The notes below the pieces were generated by a model, which was not told the origin of the DNA, did not search any database, and saw only the letters and a list, made by a program, of their open reading frames with translations. Of a stretch of 64,000 nt of DNA, positions 27,104 to 37,600 are shown one piece after another; position 1 is the stretch's first letter; every line of letters begins with the position of its first letter. A program made the position numbers and the translations under genes. The DNA is from an uncultured Erythrobacter sp. Lineage in GTDB: Bacteria > Pseudomonadota > Alphaproteobacteria > Sphingomonadales > Sphingomonadaceae. The stretch spans positions 1,609,611-1,673,610 of the forward strand of contig NZ_CANMIJ010000001.1 in NCBI RefSeq assembly GCF_947497915.1. The letters are read 5' to 3'.

Positions 27104-28551
27104 GTCAGCTTCCATTCCCAGCCAAGTGGATCGCCGTCCATTACCTCAACGCCCTTGGCGCTAAGTTCATCTCGGATGGCATCGGATGCGGCAAAGTCTT
27201 TTTCTGCTCGGGCCGTTTTCCGGCGGGCGAGCGCATCTTCGATTTCGGCTTCGGCGACCTCGGCCGCCTTGGGCCGGATGCGCAAATCGGCGCGGGAAAG
27301 ATCGAACAAGCCTAGGCCCAGAACGCCGTCCATATATTCGATCACGGCGCGGTTGATCGCCGCATCGACCTTTTTCACGGCCAGCGCGTCTTCGATCGCT
27401 GTCAGCGCAATCGGCGTGTTTAAGTCGTCCGCAATTGCCTCTTCGAATTTCGCCAATGGGGCTGCGAACTTCTGATGTTCGGCCATTGGTTGTGAGGTCG
27501 CATCAGACAGGCGCTCTGCTGCCATCACCATGCGTTTGAGGCGCGTGAGGGCGGCATCTAGCCCTTCCCAGCTGAACTCCAACTCGCTGCGGTAATGCGC
27601 CTGAAGGCACATCATCCGGTAGGCGAGCGGGTGATAGCCTTTATCGACGAGCAATTGCAGCCGCAGAAACTCGCCGGAGGATTTGGACATCTTGCCAGAA
27701 CGCTCAACAAGGAAGTTGTTGTGCATCCAGATTTTCGCGCCGGAATTGGTCGCTTCGCTAAGACCTCCGCAGCCGCAGAATGCCTGATTTTGCGCAATTT
27801 CATTCGGGTGATGAATTTCGCGGTGATCAATCCCGCCGGTGTGAATGTCGAACGGGAAACCCAGCAGCTTCTCGCCCATGACGGAGCATTCCAGATGCCA
27901 GCCCGGCGCGCCTTTGCCCCATGGGCTGTCCCATTCCATCTGACGTTTTTCGCCGGCGGGCGTTTGGCGCCAAATCGCGAAGTCAGCCGCGTTGCGTTTG
28001 CCCTCAACCGTTTCGATCCGGCCTTCACCCTCTTCGGTCACGGCCCGCGCGAGCCGTCCGTAATCATCGACTGTGGTGGTGTCGAAATAGAGCCCGCTTT
28101 CGCATTCATAGCAATGCTTATCTGCAATGCTTTTCGCGAACTCGATCATCTCTTCGATGTAGTCGGTGGCGACGGACCATTTGGCCGGCTGACGGATGTT
28201 CAATGCCTCGACATCGGCCCAATATGCCTGCGTATAATGCTGCGCGATATCCCAGATCGACTGGGCCTTATCAGCCGCCATTTTCTCCATCTTGTCCTCA
28301 CCCGCGTCCGCATCATCGGTGAGGTGTCCGACATCGGTGATGTTGATGATATGGGTGAGCTTCAGCCCTTTATGGCTGAGCGCGCGGCCCAGAATATCGG
28401 CGAAGACATAGGCGCGCATATTGCCGATATGCGGGTAATTGTAGACAGTCGGCCCGCAGGTATAAACGCGCGCCTCGCCTGCGTGAACTGGCACAAATTC
28501 TTCGGCTTTTCGGGTCAGGCTGTTGAACAGCTGCAACGGGGTATCGCTCAT
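27100..28551 (-). CDS. cysS: Cysteine--tRNA ligase
   Basis: Class I aminoacyl-tRNA synthetase, 483 residues. Seen: zinc-ligand Cys in VYTCGPTVYNYPHIGNMRAY with the HIGH-like PHIGN, further zinc ligands in WHLECSVMGEKLLG and GGIDHREIHHPNE, and KMSKS in ERSGKMSKSSGEFL (about 285). Essential protein-synthesis gene. Its 3' end is coupled to the 2-hydroxyacid dehydrogenase; upstream it follows the giant tpsA-like gene by 49 bases. Confidence 0.97.
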   Translation of the reverse strand: MSDTPLQLFNSLTRKAEEFVPVHAGEARVYTCGPTVYNYPHIGNMRAYVFADILGRALSHKGLKLTHIINITDVGHLTDDADAGEDKMEKMAADKAQSIWDIAQHYTQAYWADVEALNIRQPAKWSVATDYIEEMIEFAKSIADKHCYECESGLYFDTTTVDDYGRLARAVTEEGEGRIETVEGKRNAADFAIWRQTPAGEKRQMEWDSPWGKGAPGWHLECSVMGEKLLGFPFDIHTGGIDHREIHHPNEIAQNQAFCGCGGLSEATNSGAKIWMHNNFLVERSGKMSKSSGEFLRLQLLVDKGYHPLAYRMMCLQAHYRSELEFSWEGLDAALTRLKRMVMAAERLSDATSQPMAEHQKFAAPLAKFEEAIADDLNTPIALTAIEDALAVKKVDAAINRAVIEYMDGVLGLGLFDLSRADLRIRPKAAEVAEAEIEDALARRKTARAEKDFAASDAIRDELSAKGVEVMDGDPLGWEWKLT

Positions 28552-28600
28552 GGCGAGAAGCCTTGCACTCGCACGGCGCCGCTGGTCAAGAGATCAGAGC

Positions 28601-31600
28601 TTACTCCGCTGGTTCAAGCTCTTCTTCCTCTTCCTCGTCGTCCTCTTCGTCGAACCAGAAATCCTCGTTACCAGCGCCGGTTACCGGTTCATCCAGCAAT
28701 GGGTCCTCTTGCTGTTCGGGATCTTGGCGAAGCTCGACAAGAATGGTCGAAATCGTATCGACAACAGGGCTCTCTTCCTCGACCTGATCATCGATCAAAT
28801 CGCGGATCGGCCCATCAATCGGCCCCGGGTTCCCGGAGGTCGGCGGCGTAGTTGTCGCCGTGCAAATCGCCGGATTGTTGATCACACATCCATTGATGGT
28901 CGACGCAGCATCGAACCCTGCCGGAACACCGACTAAGCCCAGCGCATCAACACCGGTGAGTGTGTCGACCACGCCGTTAATCACAATGCCAACATCAGGA
29001 TTGGCCGAGCTGACCGTCACATTGTTGGCAACAACGCCGCGTCTGTCATCAAAGTCGGTGCCAGCACCCGAATTTGCGATGAACACTCCCGTGCTGACGT
29101 TAAATTCGATATCCGATGCGGCGATGTAGCCGTCAGGCCGGGCAGTTACAGGCGCTGTGCCCAGCAATGTGTCGGCATCTGCAACGCTGAGGCCCAGGAC
29201 ATCAGCCAGATCCGCTGCATTCGCCGCGACAATCGCATCCGCCGTCATCCCGATTAAGCCGGAAACAGCGCCATTGGCGTCCTCGAGCCGGACCGTAGCC
29301 GTCTCTGCATCAATGGTGATCAGGTTGAAGGCATCAATCGCCAGCAGATTGTCCGGCGAAGCGCCGCCGATGATCAGGCCGCCGGTGATGTTCACATCGT
29401 TATCCGCCTCAAGGAACAAGCCGCCGAAATTGGCGATGTTGCCATCGGTCGGTGTGCCTGTGCCCTGCCCCGCGGCAACATCAAGATCGGAGACATTGAT
29501 ATTGCCTTCGCCCGTGGTCAGGCCAATCGCAGTGATCCTGAGATCGCCCCCGCTGTGCACGCGCGAAAATTCATCATTGTCGAGCTCAAAGCCCGTCGAT
29601 GCCCCGGCAACGCCGCCCAATTGGATATCGCCCTCAGTCGCAATCGAAACTTCACTTGTGAGATCGCTGCGTCCCAATGCGCCGCCTGTGCCGATATTGA
29701 TATCGCCCGATAGCGTATTGACCGTGGCACCAGAGGCTGTTGCCTGAAGGTCGATCAGATCACCCGCCGTCATCGTCAGGTCAGCCGCAGCATTCACGGC
29801 GGAATTGATCAGGATATCAGTTGCTGCCGTAATGGTGATGTTGCCGCCATTGGTCGTCGTCACCTGCTGCAAACCCTGTGTTCCAGGTGGCAATGTATTG
29901 AGCGGATTGCTGGCATTGGCTTGCGCGTTGACAGCAACCGAGCCGCCACTTTCCAACAGCACATTTCCGGCTGCGGAGATGCCGACAGTGGTCAGATCGC
30001 CGCCGACGACGATATCTACATCGCCATTGGTCGCGTTCGCGCTAACCAGCAGATTGTCCGCCGCGCGCAGCAGCACGCTTTCACCCTCGGCAAAGAGCAA
30101 ATCGCTCACCGCCGCGTTTCCAGCGACAGCAACCGCGCCATTCGCCGCTTGTAGCGAAGCTGTGATCCCGGTGAGCGTATCGATTGTGATACCCGCCGCA
30201 CCGGCAACCAGAATATCGCCAGTGCCGCTCTGCGCTCCCGTGAGCGTTGTCACATCAACCGCGCCATCAGAGCTGATAATCACATCATTGCCTGCGACGA
30301 TGTTTCCAACGGTGAAACCATCTGTTCCTGCGCTGGCTGTTACGCTGTTTCCGACATCAATGTCCGCGCCTGTTGTTGCGCCCTGCGATGTGAGGTCGAC
30401 AGTAAAGGCAGCCTCAAGACTGTTGAAGGCGATTGCGCCACCGCTGATGATACCGATATCTGCCGCTGCGATCACATCGTTGATCGTCACATCACTGCCC
30501 GCAGTGATATTTACCTGTGAAAGATCAACCGAAATGTCGTTGAAATCGACTGTGCTTGCCGCTCGGATATCAATGTCATTGCCGCTCGTCACATCAACGC
30601 CTGAAACAGACCCATCGGCCGATTCTAGGAAGACCGAATTCGATCCGGTGATCGTCCCTGTTGCTGTCAGGTCCAGCCCGGCGAGGAAATCGATCTCGTC
30701 GCTCGCCTCAGCGGTGTTGAGGTCGATTGTGCCGCCCGCGGTCGCGATGAAGCTGCCGCCTTGAACGATCGCATCGCCGAACGTGATATTGTCCAGCGCG
30801 TCCATCGTCAGACTGCCGCGCACGTCCGTCAGGCCAGAAATATCAATCGAACCTTGCGAGTTAAGATTGCTCGCCCCGATACCAGCCGTGATGTTTGTGC
30901 CGGTAATATTGAGGTTGCCTGTGCCCGTAACGGACAGAGGCGTGTTGATGTCGGTCACCATAGTGACGGTCGATCCGGCGATCACATTCACGAAATCGAT
31001 CTGGGTACCGGTCACGTTGATCAGCCCGCCTGCGGTCGAATTGCCAAGGTCCACAATGTCACCCGCGACAACGATATCGCCGCCGGTGATAATCGAATTG
31101 AGCCCCGTGGTGAAGTTACCGCCAGCGGTCGCCGTGAAATCGGTCGCCGTCTCAGCGTGAATGATCGTGATCGAACCGTCTGCTGCCAACGTTATGTCGG
31201 TCACCGCATCGATCCGGTCGCCTTGGATCAAACCGCCTGCCGAAAGATCGACGAGGCCTGCACTGTCGATTGCGGTAAAGACGATGTCGTTGTTTGCAGC
31301 CACAACAAAGTCACCGTTTTGCGCGACTAGTGTGCCAAATCCGATGCTACCGGTCGCAGCCAGCGCAATGCCGCCAGCCACGCTGATCGTGCCGTTGCCA
31401 TCAATATCGCCGGCTGTCGCGGTCAAGGCCAGATCGCCGCCGATTGCACCATTGTCGAAAGTGACAGACGCGCCGGTAACCGACGTATCGCCGCCGCTAA
31501 CTGTGTTGCCGATGCTTGGTGTCCCGACGGCGGTAACGGCAACATTGCCAACCGAATTGAGCGTGCCGGTGACGGTCACATCCGTGCCGCCGGTAAGGTT

Positions 31601-34600
31601 GATGTTGGAGCCCGCCGATGTCTCGGCTCCGAACGCGATCGAACCTGTCTGGCCCGCATTCGCGGTGTCTAGCACCAGCGCGAACAGATCGATGCCTGTG
31701 CCGGTTGATGTCGCGCTATCAAGTGTAATTGCGCCGTCCGCTTCGATGGTAATATCATCACCAGCAGAAACAGCCGCCAACGCAGTGCTACCGCCGCTGC
31801 GGACCGCGAGGTCTTCGCCTGCTGAAAGAGTCGCGGTCACGGTGATATCGCCGCCTGCGAGCAATCCAATGCTGCCCGCTGTTGGCGTCGCCGCCGAATT
31901 GGCCGCGCCGGCCAGCGCGATGTTACGCTGAGCGCTAAGCAGGATGTCCCCGCTATTGGTGGTCAGCGTGCCTGCATTGATGTCTCCGGCTGCGCCTGCC
32001 GATGTCAGACTGATACCAGCGCCCAACCCGTTCGATGTCACATCGCCGACGGTCACTGCACCCGCGCTTGCGGAGGCGTCCACGCCGCCAGCTGCATCGA
32101 TATTGCCAACAGTGATGACCTGCGCCGTCAACGCGACATTGCCGCCGCTGTCGATGTCACCGGGTCCGGTATTGATGCCAATTGTTCCGCCGGTCGCGGT
32201 TAGCGTGATCGCATTGGGCGAAATCAACGAATTGAAGAAGATGTCACTTGCGCTGTTGAGCAGGATATTGGTCGCATCAACGGTGCCAAGCGAGATAGAT
32301 TGAGCATCAACCGTGGCGGTGCCGCCCGCCGTCAGATCGCCTCCGGTAATTGCCGTGCCTGCAATCAGATCGATATTCCCCGCTGCGTCAATGGCAGTCA
32401 GGTCAATCGTTCCGCCAATATCCGCTGAAACATTGCCGCTTGCCGTGATGTCGCCAAATACTGCAGAGCCTCCGTCAAGCACCACATTGACTGCGCTGTT
32501 GGTGAAATCGAGCTGAGCCAATTGCCCGCCGGACAAGAAGATGTCGGTTCCCGGCACAATTGCTGTGCCGATTTGGATGCTGTTACCGGCCTGAATATTG
32601 ATATTGCCAACACCAACAGACAGCAGATCAATCGACGCCGAACCGGGCACGATATACCCGCTACCCGGAGGGTTGTTGGACGGAATAGCCTCAATCAGCT
32701 GGCCACCGGTTACAATCGCCGCTGCGTTAAGATCTTGCCCGACAGAAATGCCTATATCAGAGGCGCTGCTCAGGGATGCTGAGCCGAGCAAGCTGCCTGC
32801 CGCGTTGATCAGGATTTGATCGCTTGTAATCACGGCGTCGAGCAGATTGATATCGCCCGTCAGGCTCGTCGCGGTGAACGAACCTGTCGCATTCAGCGTT
32901 GTCGCGATCCCATTTGTGCCCATCACAATATCATTGCGCGTCGTGATCAGGATATCGTTGGCGTTGACGGTGCCCTGTTCGATGATGAGGGCGATAGTGT
33001 CATTGTTACTCGCCTGCCCGATCAGCAGCTGATTATCGGCCTCAATATTGCCGAAACAGATAGTGCCTTGGAGGCAGTTTGCGCTGAGCAATCCGTTATC
33101 ATCGCTTGGCGCGATGAGCGCGGGCGGTGCGTTAACGATATCGGCGGCGATAGAGCTGCCGATGACTGTGCCACCCAGCGCATCGATTGCGCCCGCCGTC
33201 ATAACAACAGCGAAATCGTTGGCATTGATCGTGCCGTTCGACACAATCGAGGCAACCGGCGTGATCGGTGTCGAAAAGAGTGGACCCAATCCGCCCGCGT
33301 TCAGCACAAGGTTGTTAAAGTCGTTAAATGGGTTGGCGTTGCTCGGCGTTGTTGCCGGGTTCGCGCCGGAGACAAGGCTGGCTCCGTCGGCGATGATTAT
33401 GTCATCTCCGGTTTGCACAATCAGGCCATTGTCGGACACGGTATTGCTGCCACTCGCAAAGACCGCATTGCCGCCTGCATTGATTTCAATCGTTCCGGTT
33501 GACGTCAGTTGGCCCGTGACCGTCGCAGTGCGGATCGTGTCGTAGACGCCGCTAAACGGACTATCGACACCGGCATCAATCAGCAGAACCGGACCGGCGA
33601 CAAGCGAGCCTGCACCCAGTGGAATCACCTCAGGCGTTCCAGTGACGTCCGCATTGTTCACAACGACATTGCCCGCTGCAGAAATCGTGACCGAGCCTAC
33701 GCCTGCGACTTCGTTGACGTTCGCATTGCCCTCTGCGCGGAGGAAAACCGTGTCGGCGGAAACCAGACGTGATCCGGCCTGCGCATCGATCGAGCCTTGG
33801 ACGTTCGCATCGATTATGCCGGTCGAATTCAGCGACGCTGCGCCGCCGCCATTGTTGATATGCGTGACGACAAAGTCGCCCGAGGCATCGATGAATGTTG
33901 CGCCGCCAACATTAATTGTCTCATTCCCGTCAAGCGCGAGAGTTACGTCGCCCGTCACCGAATTCAGCGACAAATCGCCAACAATATCGCCCGCGCCAAG
34001 CGTCACGGAAAGTCCGGTAAGCGTGATGTTATCGCCAACATCGAATGCGCCAACTGTCGGCGTGCCATTGTTGGCTGTGACTGTCAGATCAACTGCCGCC
34101 TGAGCATTGCCAATCGCCGCATCGCCCGTTGCCGCCGTCGCAGTGATCGACGACGTGCGAGAAATCGCGCCGCCAATGTCGATCGAGGCCGCGTTGATCG
34201 TAATCCCGGCTTCAGCCGCCAGAGTGCCGCCTGTTAGCGCCCCGCCAATTGTGAAGAGCGCGGTGCCCTGCTGCGCATTATATCCGCCGATATTCGCATC
34301 GCCTGTGACGTTCACAGTCGATCCGGGGCTGACAACGTTGGAAACCAGATTTCCGGTCGTCAGATTGCCGGTGACGTCGATGTCTAGCTGATTACCCGAC
34401 GTGGCATCTCCGATCACGGTGTCGCCATTTGCAATGACATCGATATCGGAAGAGTTCGAAGTGCCCGTCACCGTCAGATCGCCAGCGGTTAGTCCGGCGA
34501 CCGAAGTCAGCGAGATGCCGAACGTGTTGCTGTCGACATCGCCAACCGTAAGCGCACCATTGGTCGTTTCAATCGTAACCCCGCCAAGCTCTGTCACGGC

Positions 34601-37600
34601 AACGTTGCCGAGAATTAGCGTCTCCGCTGCGATATTTATCCCATTGTCCGAGATGATGTCGCCGCCGGTGATCGTTGCCGAGCCAAGATCGATGCCGCGT
34701 CCCGACGTGAGCGAGGTAAAGCTGATATTGCCCGCCGTGGCGAGATCGATGGCGATCCCGCGAATATCACGGCCCAGCGCGTCAATGGCGCCAAGGGTGA
34801 TATCGCCTGTCGCATTCACGGTAAAAATACGCGTCGTCACATCACCAAGCGTCACCGATGTGCCCGCCGTGAATGTTGCATCAGCGCTGGCTTGATCGGT
34901 CGTCACGTCACCGCCATTGATAGCTCCGGTTGCGGTCACGGTGACGGTGTTGCCGCCGCCAAGCGTTGTGAAATCGATATCGCCGCCAGCCACAAACGTC
35001 AGAGTGGATGCCGCCGACGCCTCATCAAACGTGATGTCCCTAACGGCATTGGCCGCAAAAGTGGTGCCTGCATTCAAAGTGCCAAAGGCGATATTGCCAG
35101 TCGCATCCAGATCAATCGCGCCCGTAACAGCCACAGTACCGGTGCCGCTCACATCGCCAGCCGTTGCATTCAGGCGCAGCGTGCCGCCAACGGTGCCGCT
35201 ATCCAAAATAACGTTCTCACCCGTCAACGCGGTGCCTGCACCGGAATTCACAGTGCCAAGCTGCACATTTCCGTTGGTAGCTGTAATGTTGCTGGCAGAA
35301 CCCGAACTGACTGAACCGATAATGGCATCGCCTGTCGCCGCGACAACGTTAATCGTCTGCGTCGACGAAGTAATCGCATCAACATCAATTGAACCAGCGT
35401 TGATCGTAACCAACGCGATTGGGCCAACATTGTTGAGAGCCCCGCCTGTCAGCGCACCTGTCACGTTGATATTGAGCAGGTTGTTCACCGTCATGCTTTC
35501 GATGTCGGCATCGCCGCCGACGATGACTGAGGACGTTGCTACGGTCGATGTTCCATTCAGGTTCGCCGCATCCAGATTGCCAGTCACATTCAGCGTCAAT
35601 CCAGCTGTATCGACATCGCCAATCGTCGCATTGCCGCCTGCACTGATATCAGTGTTGGTGACGGCGTTTACCGCTCCAATCGTCAGGTTACCGAAGCCAT
35701 TCGCATTGACGGTGTTTCCGGTCAGCGCTCCAGTGGTCAGTTCGCCGGTGAATGCGTCGATATCGATATTGCCGAGTTCTTCGACAGTAACCGCACCGAT
35801 ATTCACCGTATTCGCCTGAAGAATTACATTGGCATCAACGGTCAGGTCGCCGCCAACAATCGCATCGGCATCGATCCTGATCTGCCGATCAACGTCGATA
35901 TTCGTATATGTCGCAGTGCCGCCAGCTGTGATTGTAACATCGGCGACTGCGCCAGTCGTTGTGAGCGATCCAATCGTCGTGTCAGCCACGGAATTTGAAA
36001 CAAACGTGCCGCTCAATCCGTTGCCGACGACTATTGCACCTGCAGAGTCCAGATCGACCGTGCTCGCGGAATTGAGTGTCGTGATGCTCAAATCGCCAGT
36101 CACAGTCAGAAGGTTCGCGATAAACCCGGCATTCAACGTGCCGATATTGATCGAGCCGCCGTTGATAGTGACAAGCGAGCCGCTAGTGACAGTATCAATG
36201 TCGATCGCACCGAACGCTGGACCATTGGCATCGACGTTCACGAACTGCGCTGCGTTGGCGTTGACGCCGGTGATGTCGCCCGCCGCATCAATGTCGATAT
36301 TGCCAGCCAGCGATACGAGATTGCCGAATGTGATATCCTGAGCGGACAGCAAGTTAATCGCATCAACAACGTTGCTTGCGGTGATTGTGCCGGTGCTCGT
36401 TCCGGTGATCGAGCCGGTGGTCGATGTGAGATTGACTTGGCCGGTCGATGTGATGTCGTCATAGGCGATGTTCGCAGCAGTGATGTTGACCGCTCCGGCT
36501 GCATCAATCGTCGAATCCGCGCCAAAGGACAGATCGCCTCCGGCAGAGGCCGTCACGCTTGATGAGGCATCAAGAGTTAGGAGGCCGGATGCGTTGTTGG
36601 AGTGCGTGCCTGTGATATTCTGCGTCGCTGTCAGATTGGTAAGGCCGTTCACAGCCACCTGACCGTTCGCATCCATGTCGAATACGATATCACCTGCGAC
36701 ATCGGCAGAGAGGTTGCCATTCACAGTGATTGCGCCGCTGCCGGACTGGAATGTCAATCGTCCAGCGGTGTTGTTTGCATCGCCAGCCACGCTGATGTTG
36801 AGCGCGTCAAAAGAGATCAATCCAGCGGGATCGGGCGATCCGTCGACGATCGAAATCTGGCCGCCTGCCGCCACGCCATTGGCTGCGCCTGTGCCTGAAA
36901 ACCCACTTGCGTTGATGATAGTGTTGCCAAACGCGATGATCCCGGGGCTGCCGTCAAAAGTCTGAATCGTCGGCGTGCCGCCGCTGCCGTCGCCGCCATT
37001 GCCGTCCGCGCCGAGCTGTAACAGACCGTCATCACCGCCTGTGCCGCCTGCCGCGCCAAAACCGAATGCGAACATTTCGACATTGCCGCCGGTAATTGTG
37101 CCGCCGCGCGCAATCAGGGTCGGCGCGCCGCCCGTGCCCGATCCGCCATTGCCGCCATTGCCGGCAAAGCCGCCACCGACCATATCGATAGAGCCGCCAT
37201 TGCCGCCAACGCCGCCTTGACCCGAAGATGATAGGTTGAAGCCCACACTGCCAGAGATCAGCGAAAGAGTTGAACCAGACAATGCCTCTAACGATACGGT
37301 GCCGCCGGTGCCGTCACCGCCATCGCCGCCATTGCCCGCGTTCAGGCCGCTAAAGTTGAACGCTCCTGCTCCGCCTTGCCCGCCGGTGCCATTGGCTTGC
37401 AGCTGGTAAAGATCTGAGTCGAAGGAAAACGTCGCGCCGGTGCCCCCGATCGTAAAAGCGGACGTTCCGCCAATGCCTGCGCCGCCTGCTCCGCCGTCGC
37501 CGCTATCGGTTAGAGAGGCCTCGGTGCCGCCCGCAGCGCCATTGCCGCCTTGGCCGGTGGTGTCGATGAACAGCGAAGATAGATTGCCCAACAGCGCGCC

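Noticed and set aside
27595..28851. A 418-codon plus-strand frame opposite cysS
   Set aside because: It runs through cysS and into the giant gene, lacks any family resemblance, and cysS has all its motifs on the other strand.
29157..36965. Many plus-strand open frames of 150-319 codons opposite the giant exoprotein gene
   Set aside because: Their Ala/Pro/Ser/Val/Thr-rich low-complexity products are the expected antisense shadow of repetitive beta-helix codons; no ribosome sites or families seen.
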